A DNA stretch of 64,000 bases from Mesorhizobium sp. B2-3-12. Lineage in GTDB: Bacteria; Pseudomonadota; Alphaproteobacteria; Rhizobiales; Rhizobiaceae. The notes beneath the pieces were generated by a model. The model was not told the origin of the DNA. It was given only the letters and a program-made list of their open reading frames with translations, and searched no databases. Made by a program: the position numbers and the translations under genes. Of this stretch, positions 19,654 to 30,498 are shown piece by piece. Numbering within the stretch: the stretch's first letter is position 1; each line of letters opens with the position of its first letter. Location of the stretch: the NCBI RefSeq assembly GCF_006442205.1, contig NZ_VFVR01000005.1, forward strand, positions 62,001-126,000, read 5' to 3'.

Positions 19654-20649
19654 ATGAGCTTCTTGAAGAAATTGATGGTGACCGCGGCCTTCTCGGCCGC
19701 CATGTTCGTGAATGCCGCCTACGCGGAAAACGTCAAGATCGCGCTGGTGGTGAAGTCGCTCGGCAACGGCTTCTTCGATGCCGCCAACAAGGGCGCCGAA
19801 GAGGCCGCCAAGGAACTCGGCGACGTCGATATCATCTACACCGGCCCGACCAAGGCGACCGCCGAGGCACAGATCGAAGTGGTCAATTCGCTGATCGCGC
19901 AGAAGGTCAACGCCATCGCGATTTCCGCCAATGACGCCGACGCGCTGGTGCCGGTGCTGAAGAAGGCCATGGAGCGCGGCATCACCGTCATCTCCTGGGA
20001 TTCGGGCGTCGCCAAGGAAGGCCGCCAGCTTCACCTCAACCCGTCCGACACCGGCCTGATCGGCGAGACCATCATCAAGCTCGCCGCCGACTATCTGCCG
20101 GAAGGCGGCGACGTCGCCATCCTGTCGGCCTCCTCGACCGCGACCAACCAGAATTCGTGGATCGAAGCGGCCAAGAAAGTGCTGCCGGAGAAGTTCCCCA
20201 AGATCAAGCTCGTCGCCACCGTCTATGGCGATGACGATTCGGCCAAGAGCACCGACGAAGCCAAGGGCCTGTTGAAGTCCTATCCGAACCTCAAGGCGAT
20301 CATCGCGCCGACCACCGTCGGCGTCGTCGCCGCCGCCCAGGTCGTCACCGACGAGAACCTGATCGGCAAGGTCAACGTCACCGGCCTGGCGCTGCCGTCC
20401 GAGTTCAAGAAGTTCATCGACAACGGCGCCTCGCAGGCCGTGGCTCTCTGGAACCCGATCGACCTCGGCTATTCCGCCGTCTACCTCGCCCATGACCTGG
20501 CGGTGAAGAAGGAAGAAGCCAAGCCCGGTGCGACGCTGTCGATCGGCCGTGTCGGCAAGGTGACGCTCGACGACACCAACTCGGCCGCGATGGCTCCGCC
20601 CTTCCAGTTCGACAAGAGCAACATCGAAAAGTTCTCCAAGATCTATTGA
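19654..20649 (+). CDS. rhaS: L-rhamnose ABC transporter substrate-binding protein
   Basis: Periplasmic binding protein of 331 residues. Signal peptide 1-24 ends AYA. The mature chain opens ENVKIALVVKSLGNGFFDA, the hallmark of the RbsB-like Peripla_BP_4 family, and has IAISANDADALVPVLKKA and the hinge-region SSTATNQNSW. ATG 19654 follows GGGAGGAT. It is followed by a perfect hairpin and a dispersed repeat before the ATPase gene, which may raise its expression over the other components. Note that in rhizobia the name rhaS denotes this transporter protein, not the E. coli activator. Confidence 0.92.
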   Translation: MSFLKKLMVTAAFSAAMFVNAAYAENVKIALVVKSLGNGFFDAANKGAEEAAKELGDVDIIYTGPTKATAEAQIEVVNSLIAQKVNAIAISANDADALVPVLKKAMERGITVISWDSGVAKEGRQLHLNPSDTGLIGETIIKLAADYLPEGGDVAILSASSTATNQNSWIEAAKKVLPEKFPKIKLVATVYGDDDSAKSTDEAKGLLKSYPNLKAIIAPTTVGVVAAAQVVTDENLIGKVNVTGLALPSEFKKFIDNGASQAVALWNPIDLGYSAVYLAHDLAVKKEEAKPGATLSIGRVGKVTLDDTNSAAMAPPFQFDKSNIEKFSKIY

Positions 20650-20667
20650 TCTCCGAGTTCTCAAGCT

Positions 20668-20697
20668 GACGCGGCGGGACTCACGTCCCGCCGCGTC
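20668..20697 (+). terminator. Strong hairpin after rhaS (partial terminator or mRNA stabiliser)
   Basis: GACGCGGCGGGAC and GTCCCGCCGCGTC form a perfect 13-bp stem with a TCAC loop, 19 bp after the rhaS stop. Only TTC follows rather than a long T run, so it is more likely a processing or stability element that lets rhaS mRNA accumulate than a full terminator. Confidence 0.6.
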
Positions 20698-20708
20698 TTC
20701 AAACGGAC

Positions 20709-20814
20709 CTAGAGCGGTTCAGCGTTTGATGGAATCGCCGACCCGCTCTAACTCTTTGTTTTCACGCAATTCCGGACGGAAAACCGTTACACGCTTTTCC
20801 TGGAATTGCTCTAG
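20709..20814. repeat. Dispersed palindromic repeat, copy 1 (rhaS-rhaT gap)
   Basis: It contains AGAGCGG/CCGCTCT arms and then CGCAATTCC, GGACGGAAAACCG and GGAATTGCTCTAG. The ends GCAATTCC and GGAATTGC are complementary. Related copies lie at 38844-38894 (same orientation) and 55943-56020 (reversed). No ORF is present. Confidence 0.7.
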
Positions 20815-20834
20815 TTTCAGGGCTTGATACGGAT

Positions 20835-22372
<1,538 letters not shown>

Positions 22373-22376
<4 letters not shown>

Positions 22377-23350
22377 AGGCTTTGCTCAAATACCGCGAAA
22401 TCTGGCTGCTGGCCGCCATCGCCGTGCTGATCGGGCTGATCTCGACGCGCTTTCCGGCCTTCGCCGACCCAGGCAATCTGCGGCAGGTGTTCAACGACAC
22501 CTCGATCCTGATGATCCTGGCGCTCGGCCAGATGGTGGTCATCCTGACCCGCTCCATCGACCTGTCGATGGCCTCGAACCTGTGCTTCACCGGCATGGTG
22601 GTGGCGATGCTGAACGCCGCCCATCCGGCGATCCCGATCCCGCTGCTGATCGTGATCGCACTTGCCGTAGGGCTGGTGCTCGGCGCCATCAACGGTCTTC
22701 TGGTGTGGCGGCTCAACATCCCATCGATCGTGGTGACGCTGGGCACGCTCACCATCTATCGCGGCGCCACTTTCGTCATTTCGGGCGGCGCCTGGGTCAA
22801 TGCCGACAAGATGAGCCCGGACTTCATCGGCTTCCAGCGCGCCGCTTTGCTCGGCATTCCCGTGCTGTCCTGGATCGCCATGCTGGTCATCGCGCTGTTC
22901 TTCGTCCTGATGACGCGTACCGCGCTCGGCCGCTCGATCTATGCGATCGGCGTCAATCCGACGGCATCGGTCTATACCGGCATCGATGTCGGCCGCACGA
23001 AATTCATCGTCTTCTGCATCTCCGGCATGATCGGCGGCCTCGCCGGCTATCTCTGGATCTCGCGCTACGTAATCGCCTCGGTCGAGGTCGCCAACGGCTA
23101 TGAGCTCAACATCATCGCCGCCTGCGTCATCGGTGGCATCTCGATCGCCGGCGGCATCGGTTCGGTCGGCGGCGCGGTGCTCGGCGCATTGTTCCTCGGC
23201 ATCATCTCCAACGCGCTGCCTGTCATCAACATCTCGCCCTTCTGGCAGATGGCGATCTCGGGCAGCGCCATCATCCTGGCCGTCGTGCTCAACGCGCGCG
23301 GCGAACGCCAGCAGGGCCGCATCATCCTGAGGAAAGTGGAGGCGGCATGA
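22373..23350 (+). CDS. rhaP: Rhamnose ABC transporter permease
   Basis: Inner-membrane permease of 325 residues with about nine hydrophobic segments of the BPD_transp_2 (RbsC-like) family. Typical stretches are [34 protein letters not shown], and the late [21 protein letters not shown] that contacts the ATPase. Start ATG overlaps the rhaT stop, and its own stop overlaps the rhaQ start (ATGA), so the operon is translationally coupled. It forms the channel together with RhaQ. Confidence 0.93.
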
Positions 23351-24348
23351 CCGACGTTCCCGTCCCGCGCCACATTCCCGACCGGCTCGACAAGCCGCTC
23401 TCCTCGGCGATCTTTTCCTGGGAAGCGCTGCTGGTCGTGGTGGCCATCGCCATCTTCGCCATCAACAGTTTCGCCTCGCCCTATTTCCTCGACCCTTATT
23501 CGCTTTCGGACCTGACCTTCAATTTCACCGAGAAGGGCCTGATCGCCTTTGCCATGGCGTTGCTGATCATTTCGGGCGAGATCGACCTGTCGGTGGCCGC
23601 AATCATCGCACTCGCCTCGACCATGATGGGCATGGCGGTGCAGGCCGGCGCTGGCACGCCGGTGCTTGTCTTGATCGGCATCGGCGTCGGCCTCGGCTGC
23701 GGCGCCTTCAACGGGCTCCTCGTGACGCGCCTCGGCCTGCCGTCCATCGTCGTCACCATCGGCACGATGAGCCTGTTTCGTGGCATCGCCTTCATCATCC
23801 TCGGCGATCAGGCCTACAAGGGCTATCCAGAAAGCTTCGCCTTCTTCGGCCAGGGTTATGTCTGGTGGGTGGTGTCGTTCGAACTGGTGCTCTTTCTCAT
23901 CGCGGCCGTCGTCTACTGGTTTGTGCTGCACCGCACGAGTTTCGGCCGCCGTGTCTTCGCCATCGGCAACAATCCGATCGCGGCGCAGTTTTCCGGCGTG
24001 CGCGTCGGCCGCACAAAATTCATCCTGTTTTGCCTGACCGGGCTGATGTCGGGCATCGCCTCGGTGCTGATCACCTCGCGGCTCGGCTCGACGCGGCCGT
24101 CGATCGCGCAGGGCTACGAGCTCGAGGTGATCACCATGGTGGTGCTTGGCGGCGTCTCGATCCTTGGCGGCGCCGGCAGCATTGTCGGCGTGGTGCTTGC
24201 CGCCCTGATCATGGGGCTGGTGACATTTGGTCTGGGCCTGCTCAACGTGCCCGGCATCGTCATGTCGATCTTCATCGGCCTGCTCCTGATCATCGTCATC
24301 GCCCTGCCGATCGTCTGGCGGCGGCTGCGCGGGAGACGCCTGGCCTGA
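23347..24348 (+). CDS. rhaQ: Rhamnose ABC transporter permease
   Basis: Second permease, 333 residues, paralogous to RhaP. It has [32 protein letters not shown] and [18 protein letters not shown] in the expected order. About eight to ten helices are predicted. Overlaps at both ends (four bases with rhaP, one with rhaU) show a compact operon. RhaP and RhaQ probably form a heterodimeric pore. Confidence 0.93.
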   Translation: MTDVPVPRHIPDRLDKPLSSAIFSWEALLVVVAIAIFAINSFASPYFLDPYSLSDLTFNFTEKGLIAFAMALLIISGEIDLSVAAIIALASTMMGMAVQAGAGTPVLVLIGIGVGLGCGAFNGLLVTRLGLPSIVVTIGTMSLFRGIAFIILGDQAYKGYPESFAFFGQGYVWWVVSFELVLFLIAAVVYWFVLHRTSFGRRVFAIGNNPIAAQFSGVRVGRTKFILFCLTGLMSGIASVLITSRLGSTRPSIAQGYELEVITMVVLGGVSILGGAGSIVGVVLAALIMGLVTFGLGLLNVPGIVMSIFIGLLLIIVIALPIVWRRLRGRRLA

Positions 24349-24665
24349 TGTCCGAGAAATACGCATTCAAGATGACGCTCAAACCCGACATGAAGGCCGA
24401 GTACAAAAAGCGTCATGACGAAATCTGGCCGTCGCTGGTCGCGCTGCTGAAACAGGCCGGCGTTTCCGACTATTCGATCCATCTCGACGAAGACACCAAC
24501 ATCCTGTTCGGCGTGCTGTGGCGGCGCGACGATCACGGCATGGCCGATCTGCCCAGCCATCCGGTGATGCAGCGCTGGTGGGCCCACATGGCCGATGTCA
24601 TGGAGACGAAGGCGGACAACGAGCCAGTGGCTGTGCCGTTGGAAACCGTGTTCCATATGGAATGA
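24348..24665 (+). CDS. rhaU: L-rhamnose mutarotase
   Basis: Small cytoplasmic dimeric alpha/beta-barrel protein of 105 residues that interconverts alpha and beta anomers of L-rhamnose (RhaM/YiiL in enterics, 104 residues). Conserved features are [20 protein letters not shown] at the N-terminus, the internal [14 protein letters not shown] strand, and the paired tryptophans in [13 protein letters not shown]. Start ATG overlaps the rhaQ stop by one base, and the end overlaps rhaK by four. Confidence 0.93.
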   Translation: MSEKYAFKMTLKPDMKAEYKKRHDEIWPSLVALLKQAGVSDYSIHLDEDTNILFGVLWRRDDHGMADLPSHPVMQRWWAHMADVMETKADNEPVAVPLETVFHME

Positions 24666-26038
24666 GCACGCTCCGCCACATCGCCGTTATCGATATCGGC
24701 AAGACCAACGCCAAGGTGGCGCTGGTCGATCTCGCCACATTGAGCGAGGTGGCGCTGCGCCGCATGCCGAACGCGCCGGTGCGGCAGGCGCCCTACCCGC
24801 ATCACGATGTCGAAGCGCTGTGGGCGTTCATCCTCGACAGTCTCGCCGACCTCAACCGCGACCAGCGCATCGACGCGATTTCCATTACCACCCATGGCGC
24901 GACCGGCGTGCTGGTCGACGCCACGGGCGAGCTGGTGCTGCCTGTGCTCGACTATGAATTCGACGGACCCGACGGGCTCGCGGCGGACTATGACGCGATC
25001 CGCCCGCCTTTCGCCGAGACCGGCACCCCGCGCCTGCCGCTCGGCCTCAATCTCGGCGCGCAATTCTTCTGGCAGCAGCAAAGCTTCCCGACGCAGTTCG
25101 CGAAGGTCGCCGCGATGCTGATGTACCCACAATACTGGGCGCTGCGCCTGACCGGCGTCGCCGCCAATGAGGTGACGTCGCTCGGCTGCCACACCGATCT
25201 GTGGAACCCTTGGACAGCAGATCTTTCGGCGCTGGTCGACCGGCTGGGCTGGCGCGGCCTGATGGCGCCCGTGCGACCTGCCAGGGACCGTCTTGGCTCG
25301 GTCCTGCCCGTGCTTGCGCAGCGCACCGGGCTCGATCCTCTAACGCCCGTCTTTTGCGGCCTGCACGATTCCAACGCCTCCCTGCTGCCGCATCTCCTGG
25401 CCGACAAACCGCCTTTCTCGGTCGTCTCGACCGGCACCTGGGTGGTGTCGATGGCGGTCGGCGGCAGGACGGTGGCGCTCGACCCTGCAAGGGATACGCT
25501 GGTCAACGTCAATGCGCTCGGCGACCCCGTGCCCTCGGCGCGTTTCATGGGCGGCCGGGAATTCTCGCTGCTGACCGAAGGCGCGGCGCAGGACTGGACC
25601 GACAACGACGTTGTCGCCGTGCTGGCGCGCAGGACCTTGCTTTTGCCTTCGACCCAGCAAGGCTCGGGGCCGTTTCCGCATCATGCGGCCGCATGGCGCA
25701 AGGGCGAGGCCATCCCTCCCGGCCAGCGCTTTGCCGCCATCTCCTTCTACCTGGCGCTGATGACAGCGACGTGCCTCGACCTCATCGGCGGCGATGGCCC
25801 GACCACCGTCGAGGGACCTTTTGCGCGCAACCAATTGTTCACACGGATGCTCGCCGCGAGCACTGGCCGTGCGGTCATCGCATCGCAAGCCGCGACCGGC
25901 ACCAGCATCGGGGCCGCTCTGCTGGCATCGGATCAGGGAGCCGCGCATGGCAAGGGCCAGACACAAGAGCCCCCGGTCGATCCGGCCTGGGCGGAGTATG
26001 CGCGCGCGTGGCGGACGGCGGTCGAGGCAGTTGGGTAA
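24662..26038 (+). CDS. rhaK: FGGY-family sugar kinase (rhamnose kinase)
   Basis: Kinase of 458 residues. The phosphate-binding loop [12 protein letters not shown] near the N-terminus and the second ATP-site motif [15 protein letters not shown] mark the FGGY family. [16 protein letters not shown] is the linker region typical of rhamnulokinase relatives. It starts within the rhaU stop (ATGA). Known background: in Rhizobium leguminosarum RhaK is needed both for phosphorylation and for activity of the rhamnose ABC transporter. The stop codon abuts the stop of the convergent racemase gene with no gap. Confidence 0.9.
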   Translation: MSTLRHIAVIDIGKTNAKVALVDLATLSEVALRRMPNAPVRQAPYPHHDVEALWAFILDSLADLNRDQRIDAISITTHGATGVLVDATGELVLPVLDYEFDGPDGLAADYDAIRPPFAETGTPRLPLGLNLGAQFFWQQQSFPTQFAKVAAMLMYPQYWALRLTGVAANEVTSLGCHTDLWNPWTADLSALVDRLGWRGLMAPVRPARDRLGSVLPVLAQRTGLDPLTPVFCGLHDSNASLLPHLLADKPPFSVVSTGTWVVSMAVGGRTVALDPARDTLVNVNALGDPVPSARFMGGREFSLLTEGAAQDWTDNDVVAVLARRTLLLPSTQQGSGPFPHHAAAWRKGEAIPPGQRFAAISFYLALMTATCLDLIGGDGPTTVEGPFARNQLFTRMLAASTGRAVIASQAATGTSIGAALLASDQGAAHGKGQTQEPPVDPAWAEYARAWRTAVEAVG

Positions 26039-27865
26039 TCAGAGGATCCGCTTGCCGAAGGCCGACATGACGAAGTTGATGGTGTCGCTGCCGATCCTGG
26101 GTTCAAGATCGGTGGCCAGGCCGGAGACATCCATCGACAGCAGCCCGCCGGACAGCGCGATCGCCTCCATTGCCTGATGCGTTTCGCGCACGGTGAGGCC
26201 GCCGGAACCAGCCGCCCAGCCGGCGAATTCGGTCGCCGTGGGCGAATAGCTGACATGAAAACCTTGTGTGCCGGAGGTGGCGATGCGGATCGCCTCGTGC
26301 ATCAGGTCGCGCATGCCCATGGCGTCGATATCGGTCATGGTGAAGGCCGAGACGCGCGAATCCTTCAGCACCCGCGCTTCCGCCGGATCGGCATGGCGCA
26401 GCCCGACGATGACGACGTTTTCCGGCGACAGCCGCGGCTGCAGCGCGCCCGCCTTGTGGTCGAGCCCAAGCGTACGCGCCAGCACGGACGCCTCCGGCAG
26501 ATCGATGCCTTCCTCTTCTTCCGGCATGAGGGCGGCGATGGAATCGACCCAGATCAGGCCGAAGGAGTGTGTCGCGCGCGCGGTCGTCGTCAGCGCCTTG
26601 TGAGCGATGCGCCGGTCAGCGCCAGCGGTCAGCCGGATCAGGCCCGAGGGCGGCCGGTCGATATCGGCCAGTTCGACGACATCGAAATTCATCGCTTCCA
26701 GCCGAGCACCGGTGCCTTCCCTGGCCAGGATGCCGGCGGCCCCAGGCTCGGCCGTGATCTGCACCATCTTGCGGCCGGAAAAGTCGGCGACATCGTGCAT
26801 CGGGGCCTTTTCGACATATTCCGAGGTCATCGCCAGCAGCATGGCGCCATAGCTCATGCGGAAGGCGACGCGGTCGCCGACGGCCGGCGGCGGATCGGCG
26901 TCCTGCACATCGAGCAGCAGATGGTCGCTGGAGGCGCCGAGCACCCGTATCCCCTTTGCGATCGGCGTCAGCCCTTCGACCAGCACGTCCTCGCGGCCGA
27001 TATTGGCGATGGCGCGCAGCCTGTCGCCTTCGTCTGGAAAGACCGGCTGGTTGCCGAACGCATCGTAGCCCGACATGCCGATCGGCCGTGACGGCTTTAG
27101 CTTGACCTCGATGACGTCACTGGTCAGCCGACAGGCATCGGGTTCGAGTTCGGCCCATGGCACATCGCGAAAAGTCTCGACGCCGCCCTGCAGGATCGCC
27201 TCGCCGACCCTGAGATTATTGATGCCGGCCGGCAATTTGCCTTCGAGCAACAGCGGCAGCGACGACGAGGCGCCGCCGGAGATGAAGTCCAGGCTTTTTC
27301 CTGACAGACGCTCGGTCTTGTAGGCATGGGCGACGAGCTGGCCGAGATTTTCCTGGGTCGGCATGATGGCGCCGAAGCAGCCGAGATTGGTGCCGATGCC
27401 GGCGATGCGCACGCCCTTCATGTCCAGAATCTGCTCGACCGTGGGGATGAGGTCGTTCGGCCAGATGCCTTCTCTGAGATCGCCGAGATCGATCATCAGC
27501 ATGATGTCGTGGACACGGCCCATGCGCTCGGCGATGCGCGAGATCTCGCGGATGATGGTCAGTTCCGACTGCAGGCTGACGTCGACGGTGCGCACCACCT
27601 CCTCGACGCGCGCCATCGGCGGACTGCGCAACAGCATGATCGGCGCCGATATGCCGCTGGCGCGCAGCCGGCGGATATTTTCGAAGCGGGATTCGGCAAT
27701 GCCGGCCACCCCACCGCGCAGCATGGCGCGCGCCACTTGCGGCATGCCGCATGTGCCCTTGGTAACGCCGAACACCTTGATGCCAGAAAGCGCGCAGCGG
27801 TCGACGATGGTGCGGGCGTTGCGCTCGATGCGGCCAAGGTCGATGGCGACTTGCGGTCCCGACAT
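26039..27865 (-). CDS. PLP racemase fused to a metal-less arginase-like domain
   Basis: A 608-residue fusion. Residues 1 to about 350 are an alanine/ornithine-racemase-type PLP barrel, with the Schiff-base lysine as Lys36 in FGVTKGTCG and the phosphate region INNLRVGEAIL. Residues about 366-600 follow the arginase fold in order (VVIVGLRHADPAEARVL, SAFTMTDIDAMGM, GGLTVRETHQAMEA), but the manganese sites are lost. The GGDHS region reads AGADRR (414-419), DAHxD reads VDSIAA (440-445), and DxD reads SYSPT (539-543). Only one of six usual ligands seems to remain, so hydrolysis of arginine is unlikely. It is encoded one base after dadA, suggesting D-amino-acid (perhaps D-ornithine) metabolism. The arginase-like part may be structural or sensory. 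Confidence 0.82.
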   Translation of the reverse strand: MSGPQVAIDLGRIERNARTIVDRCALSGIKVFGVTKGTCGMPQVARAMLRGGVAGIAESRFENIRRLRASGISAPIMLLRSPPMARVEEVVRTVDVSLQSELTIIREISRIAERMGRVHDIMLMIDLGDLREGIWPNDLIPTVEQILDMKGVRIAGIGTNLGCFGAIMPTQENLGQLVAHAYKTERLSGKSLDFISGGASSSLPLLLEGKLPAGINNLRVGEAILQGGVETFRDVPWAELEPDACRLTSDVIEVKLKPSRPIGMSGYDAFGNQPVFPDEGDRLRAIANIGREDVLVEGLTPIAKGIRVLGASSDHLLLDVQDADPPPAVGDRVAFRMSYGAMLLAMTSEYVEKAPMHDVADFSGRKMVQITAEPGAAGILAREGTGARLEAMNFDVVELADIDRPPSGLIRLTAGADRRIAHKALTTTARATHSFGLIWVDSIAALMPEEEEGIDLPEASVLARTLGLDHKAGALQPRLSPENVVIVGLRHADPAEARVLKDSRVSAFTMTDIDAMGMRDLMHEAIRIATSGTQGFHVSYSPTATEFAGWAAGSGGLTVRETHQAMEAIALSGGLLSMDVSGLATDLEPRIGSDTINFVMSAFGKRIL

Positions 27866-27866
27866 T

Positions 27867-29117
27867 TTATCCCCCGTAGACCAGTCCCTGGGGATCGATC
27901 TCCGGCTTGCGCCCGGCAACTAGGTCGGCGAGGAATTTGCCCGAGCCGCAGGCCATGGTCCAGCCGACATGGCCGTGGCCGGTGTCGAGATAGAGGTTGC
28001 GGTATTTCGCCTGGCCGATGACCGGCACCGAGTTCGGCATCATCGGCCGCAAACCCGCCCACAGCTCGGCTTTCTTCTCGTCGAAAGCGCCAGGAAACAG
28101 ATCCTTGCCGGTCCTGAACATGGTGGCGAAGTCGCTGGGCTTGTGGGTGCGGTCGAAGCCGGTGAATTCGGCGGTCGAAGCCAACCGCAATCGATTGCCA
28201 AGGCGCGAATAGGCCATCAGCTGGTCCTCGTCGGCGCCGCCCATGGTCGGGCCCTTGCTCTCGTCCTCCAGCGGAATCGTCGCCGTGTAACCTTTCACCG
28301 GATAGACCGGCAGGTCGATGCCATAGCGGCGGCCGAGCAGACCGCTCTCCGGCCCCATCGAGATCACCACTGCATCGCCGGTGACCGGCCCGGCCGAGGT
28401 CATCACGGCACGCACCCGGTCGCCTTCGATGTCGAGGCCTTCGACCGTGGTGCCGTAGCGAAACCTCACGCCGAGCTTTTCGGCGGCATAGGCGGCCAGA
28501 TTTTCCACGAACTGCCGGGAATCGCCGGTCTGGTCGATCGGCGAATAGACGCCGCCGGCGATCTTTTCCTTGACACCGGCAAGACCCGGTTCAAGCTCGA
28601 CCAGCCGATCGCGGCCGACGATCTCGATCGGCAGGCCATGCTCGGCCAGATAGCGATAATTGTCGGTGCCGGTATCGAGGCTGTGCTGCGAGCGGAAGAA
28701 ATACAGGATTCCCTTCTTGCGCTCGTCGTAATGGATGCCAGTCTCGGCGGAGATGGCGTTGATGCAGTCGCGCGAATAGAGCGCCAGCCGCAGCTTGACC
28801 TGGCTGTTGGCGCGCAGGCGGGCCACCGTGCACTGGCGCAGGAAGCGCAGGCTCCAGGCGAGGAAATAGGGATCGAAGCGCAGCCTGACCTTGATGCCGA
28901 GATCATGATTGTAGAGCCCGCGCAGGAACGTCTTAAGTGCCGCGGGCGAGGCCCAGGCGGTGGCATCCCCGGGAGACACCAGGCCGGCATTCGACTGGCT
29001 GGTGCCCCGCGCCGGCGCCGGATGGCGCTCGATCACGGTGACCTCGTGACCGTCCGCGGCCAGATAATAGGCGGCTGCCGTGCCGACGACGCCGGCTCCA
29101 AGCACCGTTATCTTCAT
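27867..29117 (-). CDS. dadA: FAD-dependent D-amino-acid dehydrogenase (DadA-like)
   Basis: Flavoprotein of 416 residues of the DAO family. It begins MKITVLGAGVVGTAAAYYLA, the FAD dinucleotide fold, and continues with SNAGLVSPGDATAWASP. The C-terminus has YLDTGHGHVGWTMACGSGKFLADL, which closes the FAD site. These are DadA features. It should oxidatively deaminate D-amino acids and pass electrons to the respiratory chain. ATG 29117 follows a purine-rich GGGGGAT. The next gene, the racemase fusion, starts one base after its stop, so the two are probably co-translated and act on the same substrate. Confidence 0.9.
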   Translation of the reverse strand: MKITVLGAGVVGTAAAYYLAADGHEVTVIERHPAPARGTSQSNAGLVSPGDATAWASPAALKTFLRGLYNHDLGIKVRLRFDPYFLAWSLRFLRQCTVARLRANSQVKLRLALYSRDCINAISAETGIHYDERKKGILYFFRSQHSLDTGTDNYRYLAEHGLPIEIVGRDRLVELEPGLAGVKEKIAGGVYSPIDQTGDSRQFVENLAAYAAEKLGVRFRYGTTVEGLDIEGDRVRAVMTSAGPVTGDAVVISMGPESGLLGRRYGIDLPVYPVKGYTATIPLEDESKGPTMGGADEDQLMAYSRLGNRLRLASTAEFTGFDRTHKPSDFATMFRTGKDLFPGAFDEKKAELWAGLRPMMPNSVPVIGQAKYRNLYLDTGHGHVGWTMACGSGKFLADLVAGRKPEIDPQGLVYGG

Positions 29118-29222
29118 GCGATCCCCCAAAGCTCCTCGCGGCACGGCGCCTCGGCACCGTATCGCGAATGCTTCCATAGCGCGTCGCCGCGCGGCTTGCG
29201 AGCCCTTGGGGAAAGCGCGGGC

Positions 29223-30218
29223 TTAGCCCCGCGCGGAGTTTTTGCTGGTCAGGATACGTTCCCAGGCGAGCGCGTCGTTGACGATCTGGTCGAGATCGTC
29301 GCGCTGCGGGGTCCAGCCGAGTTCAGAGCGGGCAAGATCCGAATTGGCCACCACGGCGGCGGCGTCGCCGGCACGCCGGTCGCCCATCCTGACCTCGAAA
29401 TCATGGCCGAAGGCGCGGCGCACGCTGTCGATGACCTCGAGCACGGAATAACCATGGCTGTAGCCGCAATTGGCGACGAGGCTCTGTCCCCCATCGCGCA
29501 GCCGCTGCAGGGCCAGGCGATGCGCGGCGGCCAGATCGCTGACATGGATGTAGTCGCGCATGCAGGTGCCGTCCGGCGTTGGATAGTCGGTGCCGAAGAC
29601 CTGCATGAACGGGCGCTTGCCGAGCGCGGTTTCGCAGGCGACCTTGATCAGATGGGTGGCGCCCGGGGTGGACTGGCCGGTGCGGCCCTTCGGATCGGCG
29701 CCGGCGACGTTGAAATAGCGCAGCGCCGTGTAGCGGATGTCGTGCGCAAGGCTTGCGTCGCGCAGCATCCACTCGCTCATCAGCTTGGACAGCCCATAGG
29801 GCGATTCCGGCGCCAGGCGGGCATCCTCGCGCACCGGCTCCAGTCCGGCGCCGCCATAGACGGCGGCTGTCGAGGAAAAGATGAAATTCGGCACGCCCTC
29901 GCGCACCGCGGTTTCAATCAGCGTGCGGGTCTTCGAGGTGTTGTTCTCGTAGTAGGCGAGCGGGTCGGCGACCGATTCCGGCACCACGATGGAACCGGCG
30001 AAATGGATGATGGCGTCGACCTTGTTTTCCCGGATGATCGAGCCGACCAATTCCCCGTCGGCGACATCGCCGACGACCAGCTTCGCCTCAGGTGCCACCG
30101 CCCATTCGAAGCCGGTGGAAAGGCGGTCGAGAACGACGACGTTCTCGCCCGCATCCAGCAACTCCCAGACCATATGGCTGCCGATATAGCCGGCGCCGCC
30201 TGTTACCAAAACCGTCAT
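29223..30218 (-). CDS. galE: UDP-glucose 4-epimerase
   Basis: Extended short-chain dehydrogenase of 331 residues interconverting UDP-glucose and UDP-galactose for surface polysaccharides. The NAD motif is TGGAGYIGSH at residues 7-16. The catalytic Tyr141-x3-Lys145 lies in SPYGLSKL, with the serine/threonine part in FSSTAAVYG. RYFNVAGADPKGRTGQ and CMRDYIHVSDLAAAH are the usual sugar-nucleotide contacts. Start ATG 30218 behind GAGGAC is preferred over a TTG seven codons upstream. Divergent from hemA. Confidence 0.93.
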   Translation of the reverse strand: MTVLVTGGAGYIGSHMVWELLDAGENVVVLDRLSTGFEWAVAPEAKLVVGDVADGELVGSIIRENKVDAIIHFAGSIVVPESVADPLAYYENNTSKTRTLIETAVREGVPNFIFSSTAAVYGGAGLEPVREDARLAPESPYGLSKLMSEWMLRDASLAHDIRYTALRYFNVAGADPKGRTGQSTPGATHLIKVACETALGKRPFMQVFGTDYPTPDGTCMRDYIHVSDLAAAHRLALQRLRDGGQSLVANCGYSHGYSVLEVIDSVRRAFGHDFEVRMGDRRAGDAAAVVANSDLARSELGWTPQRDDLDQIVNDALAWERILTSKNSARG

Positions 30219-30316
30219 CCCAAGTCCTCGCTTACCCAAGATTTATCGGAAACTGTCTCAACAACCGCCTTACTGGAAAGTCTGCCGTCTGCCCATTAAA
30301 ACGAGAGGTAACCAGC

Positions 30317-30355
30317 GTTCACTTGATGTGGCATCGTGCGGAAACAAAAGTGAAC
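30317..30355. promoter_or_regulatory. Inverted repeat in the galE-hemA gap
   Basis: GTTCACTT and AAGTGAAC form a perfect 8-bp inverted repeat with a 23-bp spacer that itself holds GATG/CATC. It lies about 145 bp before hemA. It could be an operator or a leader hairpin. No known consensus is matched, and the rest of the 280-bp gap shows nothing else clear. Confidence 0.3.
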
Positions 30356-30498
30356 CAAAGACCGTGCCATGAATTGGGAATAGGCCACGATCCGCTGTCG
30401 TTAGGAACAGGTCCGGGGCGTGGCATTTTGACCAAATCGGCCCGGTGGACGACCAAAAGGCCAATGATTATGATCCCGCGCAAAATTGGGAAGTCGAT

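Noticed and set aside
23098-24366. 422-codon minus-strand ORF across the rhamnose permeases
   Set aside because: His/Asp/Gln-rich shadow of rhaP and rhaQ with no independent support.
27969-30299. 776-codon plus-strand ORF antisense to dadA and galE
   Set aside because: It spans two well-supported genes on the other strand and shows no domain.
30320-30335. Possible FixK box upstream of hemA (TTGAT-N4-)
   Set aside because: The right half reads CATCG instead of ATCAA, so it does not fit the TTGAT-N4-ATCAA consensus.
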